Shown piece after piece: positions 21,372 to 32,620 of a stretch of 64,000 nucleotides of DNA. The stretch spans positions 310,001 through 374,000 of the forward strand of contig JAFCMP010000146.1 in NCBI GenBank assembly GCA_017506865.1, in the 5' to 3' direction. Both the position numbers and the translations under genes were made by a program. The number at the start of each line of letters is the position of its first letter. Position 1 is the first letter of the stretch. This DNA comes from Tribonema minus. Taxonomy: Eukaryota; Sar; Xanthophyceae; Tribonematales; Tribonemataceae. The notes under the pieces are model-generated. The model did not search any database. It was not told the DNA's origin and saw only the letters and a list, made by a program, of their open reading frames with translations.

Positions 21372-22755
21372 ACTTACAGCAGCAGTTCAGGGCCCTCCCA
21401 CAGGCCCTAACCCTGACCCTGACAGCGCGCCGTCGAGCGTCACAATCTAACACGGTGACCGGCGACCGCTGAGCATGTGCGCCGCGCGCCGCGGCAAACG
21501 AAACGCAGTCGCACCGCTCGCCACAGCGCACGAATGCAGTCGCTCCGTACCGCTGCGCGCGCACGCACGCCGGCGACGCGAAGGCCACGACACAGGTGAT
21601 TCACACGACCGCGCTGGCATCTATGATACGGCGTGAGCGAGTGGTGCGCTGGTCAGCGTTTTGTGACGGGAGCCGCGGCGGCGCGGCGGCTGCCTGTGAG
21701 CGCGTATCTGGTTTCGAGCTTACAGGCGTGCGTTGTTTGGCGCCACTGGCGCAGCGCCTGCAGTGCTGTGTGCCTGGGCAGATAAGGCTGCGGCAGCGGG
21801 TGATACACCAAACACGGGGCATCTGGAGCCTTGCGCTCTGGCGGCAGCACTGCGGCAAACTGACGGCTAGCGCAGCCACAGTGCGCAGCACCGGCACGCG
21901 GCTGGCTTTACAAGCGGGTCCTGGCCCCGTGGTTTGGGCGCTGCTGCTGTTGTCTCCTGCTGTGGAAGTAGATCACTTGGGCAGGGGGGAGAGGCTGAGG
22001 TGGGGTCCAAACCCTCGCGACTCCTCGGACACAAAGGTCGGCAGGAGCGTCGGGCACCCTCCTATGAGCACTGCGAACGAAACAGCCGGACAGCGGGGGC
22101 GGGGGCAGAGATGAGCGCTGCTGCCGCTTTACGCGCTGGGTGCTTGCGAGCGCGGCCACAAGGTTGAGCGCTGCCGTTGTGCTGCCGCTGTGCGGTAACG
22201 CTACGACAACAGGTTTTGTCATCATTAGCGTCTGATGGAGGCGCGCGTCGGTCTACGTGTGCGCATGTTTGTACGTATATATGTAATGACCGTGAGACAC
22301 AAATAGGAGAAGAGTAATGGCGCTGATGATGATGCGCCGTCATCAAGCCACATCTGGCGCCCCCCTGTTCCTTGTGGCCGCAGCAGCAGAATGGCGTGGG
22401 GTTGTTTTCGAATGAGGACAGAACAGACATGCACAGCTCTTGCCGGCTGCAGTCACGCCGACGATCGCCGTGCTGGTGTGCGCACTTGCCGTCACCGCGC
22501 GCTGTTGCACTGGCAACAGGTTGAGATACAGTCAGCAGATCCAAAATCCGCGCTCTGGTCCAGCCACCATGCTACGACCAAATTTTGCAGACCCTGAAGT
22601 ACTTGTGCCCAATGTGCTACTTCATTGCATGATCAGGCGTAGGCATGCACGGCAGTGTGAACTCGTCTCCCCGAAGGACACGAAACGCTGACGAAAACAG
22701 GCTTCTCGCTCGCCCCTTAACGTAACCGCCGCGTGCGCAACTGCGTGCGTAACTG

Positions 22756-25700
22756 CTAAAACACACCGGCGTAGTCCACGAGCGCGAGCGACGGCGACAG
22801 GAACTTCTCCGGCGGCAGCACGTCCGAGTAGTGCTCGAGCGTGCGCACAATGTACTCGTCCTCTAGGGGCGCAAAGAAGGCCTTGGCGTCCTTCTGGTTG
22901 GTGGCAAAGTAGAGCGTCGAGCCGGGGTTGAGCCACGGCTTGATCGTCCTGCGTATGCCTTCCGGGGACGTGTCGTAGTCGAGGTTGGGGTACCTGGGGG
23001 GAGCGGGGGGGGGGGGGGTTGGGGGAGGGGGTTGAGGGGGGCGGGGTTTAGAGCAAGTCCAGTGTGAATCCAGGTCGCCAGTATAATGCGTCAACCGTCA
23101 AAGCTCTCATTCTCATGCATGCATGCGAGAAGAGCGTTTACATCAGTGAAACATTAAGGGCCTTTTTTGCACCACGGATTTCAAAATGCTTGACACTTGA
23201 AGTTAGCCACAAACCGCTTTTGCGTCATTGTGGGGACAGTTCTCAGGCGCAACATGGCTCAGCAACTCACCTACACTGCAGCACGCGCCGTTGCCTCTGC
23301 AACTCTAGGTAGTTCCACTACATACACGTGCATGTACTCTCTGGCCCCAGCTGTATGTTTGCCCACACGATGCTCAGCACATGGCGCACATGCAAGAAAA
23401 GCACGTCACTTCTTGTAGTTCGTGCCACGAGTGACAACACACCAGGAAGCAGCTGAAACTTCTTGAAAGACAAAGGCGAGTCTTTAATGCTCAAGTACAT
23501 GTGATTCATACCATCAGTGATGCCACCTCAGCATCAACAGTCGTATGCAACAATTTCATGCGTGGGGAAGGGCGGGGGGGGGGAGAGGGGGGCGCGTACC
23601 GTTGCTTCTGCGACTCGAGCTCCACTTTGTCGCCGCGCCGCACGTGTATGCACGCAATCTTCAGCCCCGGCTTCTTGTCCTTCCACATGTCGCTTAATAT
23701 GTAGCGCGCCATGTCGTACACCCAGGGGGCATACTTCTTGCCCCTGCACGAGCACACGCAGTGATTGGGCGAAATGACGCGCACCAATCAGTGGGGTCGG
23801 TGAAGTGCCTAAGCACCCCCCTTGCTTGTCCATATTGACATGTGCTAGCGAGGAGTGCGGCCTCTGCGCCGCGCACTGACAAGCTGGTTTAGGCGGGGCA
23901 AACTAGACCACGCGCATGAATCAGTAGCGTCGGGGGCAGACTCAGGCTTAAAGTGCCTGTGACAGCGCCGCAGCGTCGGTCATTCAGTACCTGTACTGCA
24001 CACACAAAATATGAACTGTTGATGATGGCGCTGAGCGCTGCTTGCCCTAACTAATCCTAACCTAACCCTAACCCTAACGTTCACCCTCACGAGCGCTGCT
24101 TTGTGCTGCGCCGCGAGCTTCCATGCATGGAAAGCGGTAAACTGCGGCGGGGGCCGCGATGCACGCTGGACAGTCATATACTTCAACTCTATGAAGCGTC
24201 GATTTACGAGCAGGAATGCGGGGGAAGGGGGGCGGGAACACACAGAGACGCAGCGGCTCGCCACCGCAGTTTTCATGACAAATGCAAGCGCGCCGCGCGC
24301 GCGCACGACAGCAGCGCTCACCAGAGCTTCCGCGGGAAGCTGTAGTCGACGCCGGGCTCGCGCGCGCCCGTCGGGTAGCGCGCGTCGGCCGTCTCCGGTG
24401 GGTGGCACACCTGGAAGCCGAAGCGGAACGCGGGGCGCGTCGCGTTGCTGCGGTCGTCGTGGTCCCAGTGGCGCACCAGCAGCGGCACGTCTGCGCGCGC
24501 GGCCATGTCCGCGTGCGTCGAGCCCGACGGCATGAGCGCCACGTCCGGCACTGCCGCTGCGGCGGTGGCGGCGCCGGAGGCGGTGGCGAGGATGCCGCGG
24601 CCCCCCTGCAGGCGGCGGTGGCGGCGGCAAAGGCGGCGGCGGCGGGAAAGGCGGCGGCGGAGCGATTACAAGTGGTGACGATGGAGCGGCTGGGGTGCGA
24701 CCCGTGGGCCGTGGGGTACACTATGAGACAGCAGCATCTGGCCCAAAGGCGTGCGATGCATCAGGCACCACGCGGCGGCGTGCCTCAGGTTGTCAAGCGC
24801 CATGACCACCGCGTGTACGGCTTTCACGGCTGATGGCGTCAGCGGCTGCGGCGGAGAGCGCTGCGGCCCTGCGAGCTAGGGCGGATAGGTATGGGTATGT
24901 GAACGCACCCAGCGCGCCCGGCGCTTGCACGCCGCAGCAGAGAGGTGATGGCGGCGAATTCAAATTTAATACTTCGATTTATGTGAATACACTTATGCTG
25001 CCCCAAACTGTCCCACAATTACAAACTCAATGCGTGCATTGCCGTCGACCACACCGTTGTACCGCCAGGGCCCCCCACACACCCCTGCGAGCCCGCTGTC
25101 CCGCACGCATGCCCCCTCACAAAATGCGCGCGCTGAGCATGGTCACCAGGCGTTTGGCGCGGTGTCAGAGCTGCTGAGCGGCGCCGCCAATGGTGCTACA
25201 CAAAGACGGCTGGGCGCTGTCACAATGCAGCCACAGTACCAGCAGGGCTGAAGTCGTGCAGCGCGCCGAGCGACAGAGCCCGCCAAGCACTGCCGCAGCA
25301 GCGCGCTGCGCGCCACCACGATCGGCGCTGAGAGAGCTGGCGCGAGGGGGCGAGCTGAGCACTGTCACACACATGCGCGTCGCGCTGCGCGCCGCCACAA
25401 GCGGCGCGGAGCGCCGCCGCGAGAGGAGGGTCAGTTGCGCGCTGTCACGCGCACACGCAGCGCTCACCACGCCCATCACGCACAAACGTTGAGCACTGCC
25501 ACAAGCGGTGCGCTGAGTGCTGTCACACGCACACGTGCAGCGCTCACCACGTGGAAGACGCCCGGCGCGTGCCGCAGTCGCGCACAAACGTAGAGCACTG
25601 CCACAAGTCGAGCACTGTCCCACGTGCACACTCGTGCAAAGCGCTCACCACGTGGAAGACGCCAGGCGCGCCGCAGTCGCGCGTGCAAACGCTGAGCACT

Positions 25701-28700
25701 GCCACGAGCGACGAGAGCTGAGCGCAGCCGCACGCGCACACTCGCGCAGCGCACTCACCACGTGGAAGACGCCCGGCGCGCCGCAGTCGCGCACAAAGTC
25801 GTGGTAGAACATGGCGCCGGCACGCGCGCGCTCGAGCCCCTTGGTGCTGTACCACACGGGGTACGGCACCTCCGCGTTGTAGTCCTCGTCGGCGTGGATG
25901 CTGCGGCGCGCGCGAGCGGCGGGGACGGGGAGGCGGTCGTGATGACAAACATACCGGGCGTGGCAGGCGTGATGGCGGCGGCAGGGGAAACGCGGGGGGT
26001 GGCTGCGGCGGCGAGCGCGCGGGCCGCGCCGCCGCCGCCCGCAGCGCATGCGCAGCGGTGCATAACGGTGCAATGAGAAGGCTGGTGCGCCTTCAGAACG
26101 CGCAGGCGGGTGCAGGCCATCAGTTGTGGTCTCTGCCGCCGAAAGCGCGCAGCGCACCGAGGCTGTGTTTTCACAGCTCCCAGCAGTCCGTCGCGGGCGC
26201 TGAGGTCAGAGGCTGCCAACACATAGCAAGCAATTTGATCACACGCGTCTGCTTGACATGTGACGTCGCGCCACGGCTATCCCTGGCATTGGCAGTCAGA
26301 CGGAGCTGGTCAGTAATGCTTCCACCACCGCAACATCTTCCTTCACTCAACGCTGGCACTGTCGGTTCGTAGAAGCGCCGCCACACCTGCGCACACGGTT
26401 CAGAATCGTTGTTCGATTGCGGACTGCGATGACTTCCACATCGCCATGCCGGCCGCTTCGCTTCAGAGCCTCTGCAGTGCAAGTACGCTGCCCACAAGAC
26501 ACAGTACGACGTGGTGGTGACAGTCCATATTTTCCCTCTACTTCAAGCCGCACTTGAAGCAGCGCGCGCCGTGCGGACGCGATGATGCAGGCGCAGCTGA
26601 GACTCGGTTGCTTCAAACGCTACTGTGAACAGATCGAGGGGCGCGCTCAAGTGGGCCGCGCGCACAGGCAAGGCGGTGAGTGACTCGCTGAGTCATCCAT
26701 CGACTCGCTGACTCACCGACTCATGCCCAGGAAGCTGTCCAGCACGAGAGTCCTGTTGAGGCTGTACGCCTCCCAAAACGCACAGTGCAGCGAGTACCTG
26801 CACCAAGGGGCGGCGAGGGGGGGTGCTGAGTGCTCTGATAGGGGGCTGCTGAGCACTGATGATGACACCTGCCATGCGCCGCGCAAGTACCAGCTGTGGC
26901 AATCGATGTGACCATGGACTATGATGGCGCTGACTACCATGAACGATGCGCGCAATTTCTGTTGCACTCGCTGTGATCATGAACCGTGATTGCGCGCAGG
27001 CGAGGCAGAATGGTATGCGAGCCAATGGTAGCCACTGTTAACACGGTGCTTCAAGGTTGCCAATGTGCTAAGCAGCTGCGGCGGACAGCGACCTCTGCGC
27101 AGCCGCTGCAGCACCTTGTGTGTTGAGGCTCAGTTGAAGTTTGGCAGGCCCGCAAGTCGTGGTGACAAGCACTCTCCCCGTTGACGTGCTAGCGACAACG
27201 GGCGCGCACTACAGACACGCGTCCGAGCTGTTCACGTGGACATCCCTATAGGCATCCGCTCTCAAGCTAGCCTGGCACCCAGACACAGAATTCAATACTG
27301 GAGATGCGACACTACACCTTCAGGTGTTGTTGGTGCGGGCGGGCTCCGCACCGAGTTCCGATGCGCACTCTCGACGCTCTTGGGGTTAGGGTTGGGCTAA
27401 GGGTTGGGTTAAAGTTAGTAGAGGCACGCTTGCTCCAGCAGCATATGTCTTTGTGAACCACAAGCGCAGCAGACGTGCGTAGCTCGCACTCACTCACCAC
27501 TTGTGGCTGTGCCCCACCTCGTGGTCCATCGAGTTGCGCGTCCACAGCATGAAGCGCTGGCTGCGGCAGCGCTGCGCAACAACGGCAGGCGGACAGGCGC
27601 GCGGAGACACCGTTGAGCGATGCGTCACGCAGCGCAAAGAGTCGTGACATGCAGGGCGGGATATGATGCTCGATGAGGCAGACGGCGGCATCAACTGACG
27701 CGAGTGCGACACAAGCGCGCAGCAGCGGCATGCGCGCGGTTGACGAGGCTGCTGCTTGCCCCCGCGCGCCGCGCCGTGCTGCGCTGCAGAGGCGCAATGG
27801 TTTAGCGACGTAGGTGCAGTACCTCGAAGGCTAGCTGTCTTTACCGCATGACAGAGCCTCAGTCAGGCCCGAGGAGGTAAGGCCGGGGGTTTGCTCAAGT
27901 CACCGTTGAAACCTCGGTACACAGCTGCGCAAGCACCAGTACCAGCCTCACGGCTTTGAAGACAATGCTCCATAGCACCACCAGTGATACTGCCAAGTGC
28001 AATGGGAGACGCTCTGCAAGCATTGACACTGAGGTTGTCGACCACTGCACTATGCCATATGTTACTGCTACTGAAAAGGTCACACCGCAACCAGAGCTGG
28101 CCTTGCCTGAATGATGCATGCTGCATCGGTCGAGTACACCGGTGCATTGCTTCCTCACAAAACCAGCCAACACGTAGGCCGCTGCAAGGCCCACGCTCAT
28201 CCGCAAAGATGTTGGAGGGCAACTACTCCTGTTTGGGTTGCCACTGCCGTTTATGATTGCTGTGCGTCCAGGAGATTTGAACTCAGACTAGTTGTGATGT
28301 AATACCACATCTGCCGCTTACGACCGAATTTGCACCAACAACTCATGAATGAGTCCCGCTGTTGTCGGCAGCAGCGACCACGTAAAACAACTGAAGCAGA
28401 CGAAAATACGCTTCTGGAGTACTGTGTTGTCCACAACAGCACCAGCGCGTCAAGGACGCTGCTGTCCGAGTCTGCTCATCAGCATCTGCACGCGTATACT
28501 CACCTCAATCTGCTCCTGCGATGGCGTTAGCGCTTCCGCCGCGCCCAGCTTCAACAGGAAGTGGTCATCCGTGAAGGGGCGCCGCGTGCAGAAATTGTCC
28601 TGCTCAGCAGAGTACCTGTACTTGCGTTTAACCGCTAGGCAGTCTGTGTGATTGGACAAATTGCGCTTCCTCCTCATGCAGTCCGCCATGATGCGCGCAT

Positions 28701-28962
28701 ACTGCACGTCCCCCGCCTCTGCACCCTCCTGCACCAGCTGCAGAGCGCTGGTCTCTGCTTCCACAACGATGTCGTGGGCCTCCCTGGCGCAGCAGCGTAT
28801 CAGCTCGCCCTCTTGCAGCCCGCCGCAGGGCCCCGGCTCGTATACGTCAGTCTCCGGACCAACACCAACAACACCACTGTGAGCTGTGCGCAAACACGAA
28901 GCTAGCAGCACCAGTAACAGCAGACTGTAGGCCATATGCTGCCGCCATGTGGTTGCACTCAT
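22756..28962 (-). CDS. O-fucosyltransferase family protein (plant-type, HxRRGD motif)
   Basis: Predicted GDP-fucose-dependent glycosyltransferase of the secretory pathway. Exons on the minus strand: 28962-28504, 27571-27498, 26797-26717, 25900-25759, 24605-24322, 23743-23600, 22993-22756. Phases agree throughout and give 473 aa. An N-terminal hydrophobic stretch (MAYSLLLLVLLASCL, from about residue 10) can act as a signal peptide or signal anchor. The central part contains FWEAYSLNRTLVLDSF, as in the nucleotide-sugar fold of this family, and exon 6 carries IACIHVRRGDKVE, the family's conserved donor-binding motif. The C-terminus has YPNLDYDTSPEGI and GSTLYFATNQ, which match the usual end of plant O-FucT-like proteins. 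I took the ATG at 28962 because the frame upstream has no ATG; an internal ATG at 28935 also remains possible. The acceptor of exon 5 was set by phase. The acceptor substrate is unknown. Confidence 0.85.
24044..24078. repeat. Telomere-like CCCTAA run in O-fucosyltransferase intron
   Basis: Degenerate then perfect CCCTAA units lie in the intron between exons 5 and 6 of the minus-strand gene. A second degenerate run is in intron 2 at 27382-27415. Confidence 0.8.
25450..25700 (-). repeat. Intronic copies of the 3' edge of O-fucosyltransferase exon 4
   Basis: The exon end and donor at 25757-25800 (plus-strand CTCACCACGTGGAAGACGCC) recur at 25545-25590 and 25647-25690, about 105 bases apart, with a more decayed copy near 25459. 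On the minus strand each copy reads as the GVFHV-coding end followed by GTGAGC. The unit also repeats a GAGCACTGCCAC block. Confidence 0.88.
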
Positions 28963-29220
28963 CTCCTGAACATTGCTGTTAACCCCAAGAAAGGTGTTCT
29001 CTTCGCGATCAAGATCGCCGATTGGTCGCTGGCGTCCCAAATGCTGGTGAGCTAAGTCAGCTGTATGGACACACGATAGCTAGATTGTCAAATCCTCGCG
29101 CAGCACCCAGATCCAACAACGGTAAGTTTAAAAAAGGCTTCGTCGTACTTCATGTTTGAAGTCCCAAACTTGAAGTCTCAAGTTCTTGGTGCTAGTCTGT
29201 GCTGCGTGACGAGCAAGGTG
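28963..29220. promoter_or_regulatory. Divergent promoter, O-fucosyltransferase / nitroreductase
   Basis: 258 bases separate the two facing-away ATGs. No TATA box is evident. The segment contains GTTTGAAGTCCCAAACTTGA, the same TTGAAGT word found in introns, so the nitroreductase leader could itself contain an intron-like or repeated element. Confidence 0.45.
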
Positions 29221-32200
29221 ATGTTGCAAGGGACTCGGAGAGTGCTGCAAAGATCTGTCTGCGGCAGCTGCAGCAGCCGCATAATATCCTCAACAGCCTC
29301 AAGACATCTTGCCTCCGTCAGTAGACGGAATCTATCGTCTTGCCCGGAGGTGGACCCAGGGACTGACGCCGATGCGTTCCGGCGAATTGTGCAGGTAAGT
29401 TATCACTGGAGCTACACCGCCTGTTTGTCGGCTGGGCCACTCTTTGACTGTGTGGCCGTGCAGTGATCGCGCAATCCATGTGTGTCAGACCTGGGTCTAA
29501 GGTGTGGCAGCTCTTTCTCTCTCCGCCCGCCCCAGCAAGCTCAAGTGGATTTGCCTGATCCGCAGCCACAACTGCTGCATTACTTTTCTAAGTGAACCTT
29601 GTTGACTTTGCCTGACCTCAGACACAACACATGCTGCGATCATTTAGTGACCACTACATGCATGTGCTGATACATGTACTGAAGTATTGATTTTGCTTGA
29701 CCCCCAGGCGCGACATGCTGCGAAGAGGTTTCTGCCCGATGCGGTGCCGGAGGATATCATCAACGACGTGCTGGCCATGACCATCCGAACGCCGACATCG
29801 TTCAATGCTCAGCCGTGGGCGTGCATCATAGTGCGCGACGAGGAGCAGAAGGAAGCACTGGCGCAGGCCATGGTGGGGCCGAACATCATGAAGGTGCGTC
29901 CCGCTGGGTGAGTCATGTGCCTGACTCAATTCTTGCATGCCACTTCCGGCCGCTGGTGTCTCGACGGTACATGGCGAGAAGTGCAGCAGTAGCTGAGACA
30001 CTAGTCACCGTGATGCCATATCATGGCTGCGTGAAAGTTGAGCAACAGAACGCTCCCCCTGTGCTGCATGTTGAGAACTGCTGGCACCAGCAAGGTGATG
30101 GAGGTTGCCTCAGCAAGTGCTGCCCTCTCTTCATCGCCGTGGTTGCGGAGACAGAGGCGCTGAAAGCAGTTGTTGTTGTCAGTGCATGAGAAATGGCATG
30201 CCTAGGGCGTCTCAGGTCAACACATGCGCATCAGTGCCGTTTTCGCACCAGATGAGCAGGCAACCCATCGGGCTTGCGCCCCTTGTCACAAGCACATGAA
30301 AATGGCATTGTTACATGCATTTACTGGGTATGCATGCATTGATCAGAAAATCCTGACAGCTGACTTCAGCAGACTGACCCACGGCCCATCCCCCTCACAA
30401 CAGCGCGTGCCGCGCACCATGCGACAACAGCGCGGAGACGGCGTCCATCCCACAAACACACAAGTCGTTATGTACACACACACATTCGTCAGCTCCACGC
30501 CCCCCCCCCCCCAATCGTTCGCCACATGCGCGTTCAACGGCATGCAACTTCAACACATCATGCAACTTCAACACATCATGCAACTTCAACAACTTGAGCT
30601 GGCCACCCCCCCCCCCCCCCACCCAGGTGCGCGCGGCGCCGCTCACCGCGGTCTTCCTCGCGGACCTGCAGCCGACGCGCCGCGTGCCGCGCATGATGGA
30701 GGAGGAGCAGAGCGCAGGGCCAACCCCCCCCGCCCGCATGATACACCGCACGCACGATCGATGGCGCGCAACTTCAAAAGCGTACACAACTTCAACAACT
30801 TGCGCTGCCCCCCACGCCCCCGCAGGTGCGCGCGGCGCCGCTCACCGCCGTCTTCCTCGCGGACCTGCAGCCGACGCGCCGCGTGCCGCGCATGATGGAA
30901 GAGGAGCGCCGCGCGGGGACGCCAGAGGAGCGCGTCGCGCGCCTGCCCGCGATGATAGGCCTCTTTGGCGGCGAGGGCGCGGCGGCAGAGGCGCTGCGGC
31001 GCGGCGTCACGGCGGCGCTGTCGCCGCTGAAGCCCATGCCGTCCGTGACCAGCACGGAGGCGTGGTCGTACAAGCACGCCGGGCTCGCCGCGCAGACGTA
31101 CCTGCTCGCGGCGACCGCACACGGTGCGTCGACGTACGATAGCGCAGAGCCTAGAACATGACCACAGCAGCCTCTGTACGCCACAATGTCGTCGTCCGCG
31201 TCTGTATCAGCCATCACCCATGCAGAACGTGCCGTGGTGGTTTGGGACGCGCCAGGCGCAGTAACCAAGGGGGGGCTTCATTGTTGTATCATCTGGACAT
31301 ACACGCGCGCGTCGCATCGATCTGTGCCGCGCCGTGCCGCGCCGCGCCGCGCAGCCACACTGGCCAGGTGATCAGGGTGACGCGCGGTGTTGCTCAGCTT
31401 GCGCGGACTTTCCCTGGGAGTCCCAGGCCGCTGCCTGCCCGCTTGCGCTCAGGAGTTCCCGCTCTTGAACGTGCGGCGGTAGGTGAGAGGCGCCGTGGCG
31501 CTTGTAGTCTAAGCGTGGTCGTGCCCGGCGCGCGCTAGGGTCGTGTTTGGGAGAGACCGCGCGGACAGCCGTGATCAGCTGCGGAAGCGGGAGGACGCCG
31601 TGCACCTGAACGCAGGTGTGACCACGGTGCTCTTGGGCAGCGCGCGCTGGCAGCCGCCTCGCCTGCTGCCTGTCACAGTTGACTTTCTCGCGCGCGCTGC
31701 GCACAGCAGCTGCGACACACTGCGGTCGGTGGACGCAGGTACATGTTGCGGTCGATGGGCGCGCTAGGGTGAAGTGGCTTCAGCGGCAGGGGGTCGCGTT
31801 GCGTTGGGATGTTCCAGGGGTCGAGCATCACTGCGTCATAATGCCGCTGTTCGATGGGCATATTGAGCGTTCACAGCAAGTGAAGTGAAGTATGATTGGC
31901 GGGCGATGCGACGCATTGCCGTCCAGCCAGTTTCAGTGAAGCAACAAATGGTCACATGGAGGAACAGGAATCTGGCTGTTGTCGGGGAGGGTGACCCATT
32001 ACGCCAAATGTTTCAGTGGCATACTGCTGGTCACCACTGGATGTAAGGTGGATCAAGGGGTGTCGCAGTGCCACGTGCAAAGCACTGCATTCACTACCGC
32101 ACTCCCCCGAGTGCGGGCCGTTGACAGGTGTGGCGCCACACGCTGTGCCGCGCCCACCCAGCTGCGCTCAACACGTTATGTGATTACTGCTCCAGTTTTG

Positions 32201-32620
32201 CTCGCCGAGCGGTCCGCTTTCGCCGCCCCCCCCCCCCCCCCCACGCAGTGCGCTTCCCGCAGCAGCACCAATTGCACTTCACAGACGCCCCCCCGCCCCC
32301 CTCCCCCTTCCCCCGCGTGCTCACTGCTCCCCCAGCCCGTCACAACATCGCCGTTTGCTGCCTGCTCACAACACTTCGCATCGCGCGCCACCCCCACATC
32401 CGCAGGCCTCGCGACGGCGCCCATGGAGGGCTTCGACGGCCGCCGCGTCTGCGCGGCGCTAGACGTGCCGGACCGCTACGGCGTCGCTGTGGCCGTTGCG
32501 ACAGGCTATGAGGATCCGCAGCACGCGCCGAGCGCTGCCTCGTGGCGCTTTGCGCCGGAGGAGATGGTGTTCCTGGACCGGTTCGGCGCGCCGGTGCCGG
32601 ACGTTCCGACGTCGCTGTAG
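29221..32620 (+). CDS. Nitroreductase-family FMN oxidoreductase
   Basis: Exons 29221-29394, 29708-29893, 30826-31123 and 32406-32620 join in phase to 290 aa. The family reduces nitro compounds, quinones or related substrates with NAD(P)H through FMN. The core begins with RHAAKRFLPDAVPEDII, followed by TPTSFNAQPWACIIV, the usual FMN-phosphate and dimer segment. AWSYKHAGLAAQTYLLAA then GLATAPMEGFD form the second flavin-binding part and match the conserved AAxxxGLxTxPMxGFD pattern. The C-terminus FLDRFG.PVPDVPTSL is complete. The first 45 or so residues are rich in Arg and Ser with almost no acid (RRVLQRSVCGSCSSR), like an organelle transit peptide. An in-frame ATG at 29152 would add 23 residues; I prefer 29221 because the presequence then starts directly. 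Exon 3 has an intronic 93-base copy upstream. Confidence 0.88.
30544..30600 (+). repeat. Three tandem CATGCAACTTCAACACAT units in nitroreductase intron 2
   Basis: A 17-base unit of the type ATGCAACTTCAACACATC is repeated three times just upstream of a C-rich tract and acceptor copy. The AACTTCAA word is the complement of the TTGAAGTT word common at donors. Confidence 0.85.
30627..30719 (+). repeat. Truncated 93-base copy of nitroreductase exon 3 start
   Basis: After a C tract and CCCAG acceptor, the first 93 bases of exon 3 (coding VRAAPLTAVFLADLQPTRR and on to MMEEE) occur nearly unchanged, then break into intron sequence. The full exon starts 199 bases later at 30826. This copy cannot code for the whole domain. 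Confidence 0.92.

Larger units (their letters stand above)
19154..22755. other. Intergenic spacer between ABC-A side and O-fucosyltransferase
   Basis: Apart from the repeat array at 19.4-20.0 kb, a duplicated 26-base block near 20827-20895 and the telomere-like palindrome near 21.35 kb, I see no supported gene. The open frames around 21.4-22.2 kb reflect high GC content and show no family motif. Confidence 0.5.

Noticed and set aside
21400..22200. GC-rich block with frames up to 172 codons
   Set aside because: No splice-consistent model, no motif, and similar frames are open on several strands, as expected from base composition.
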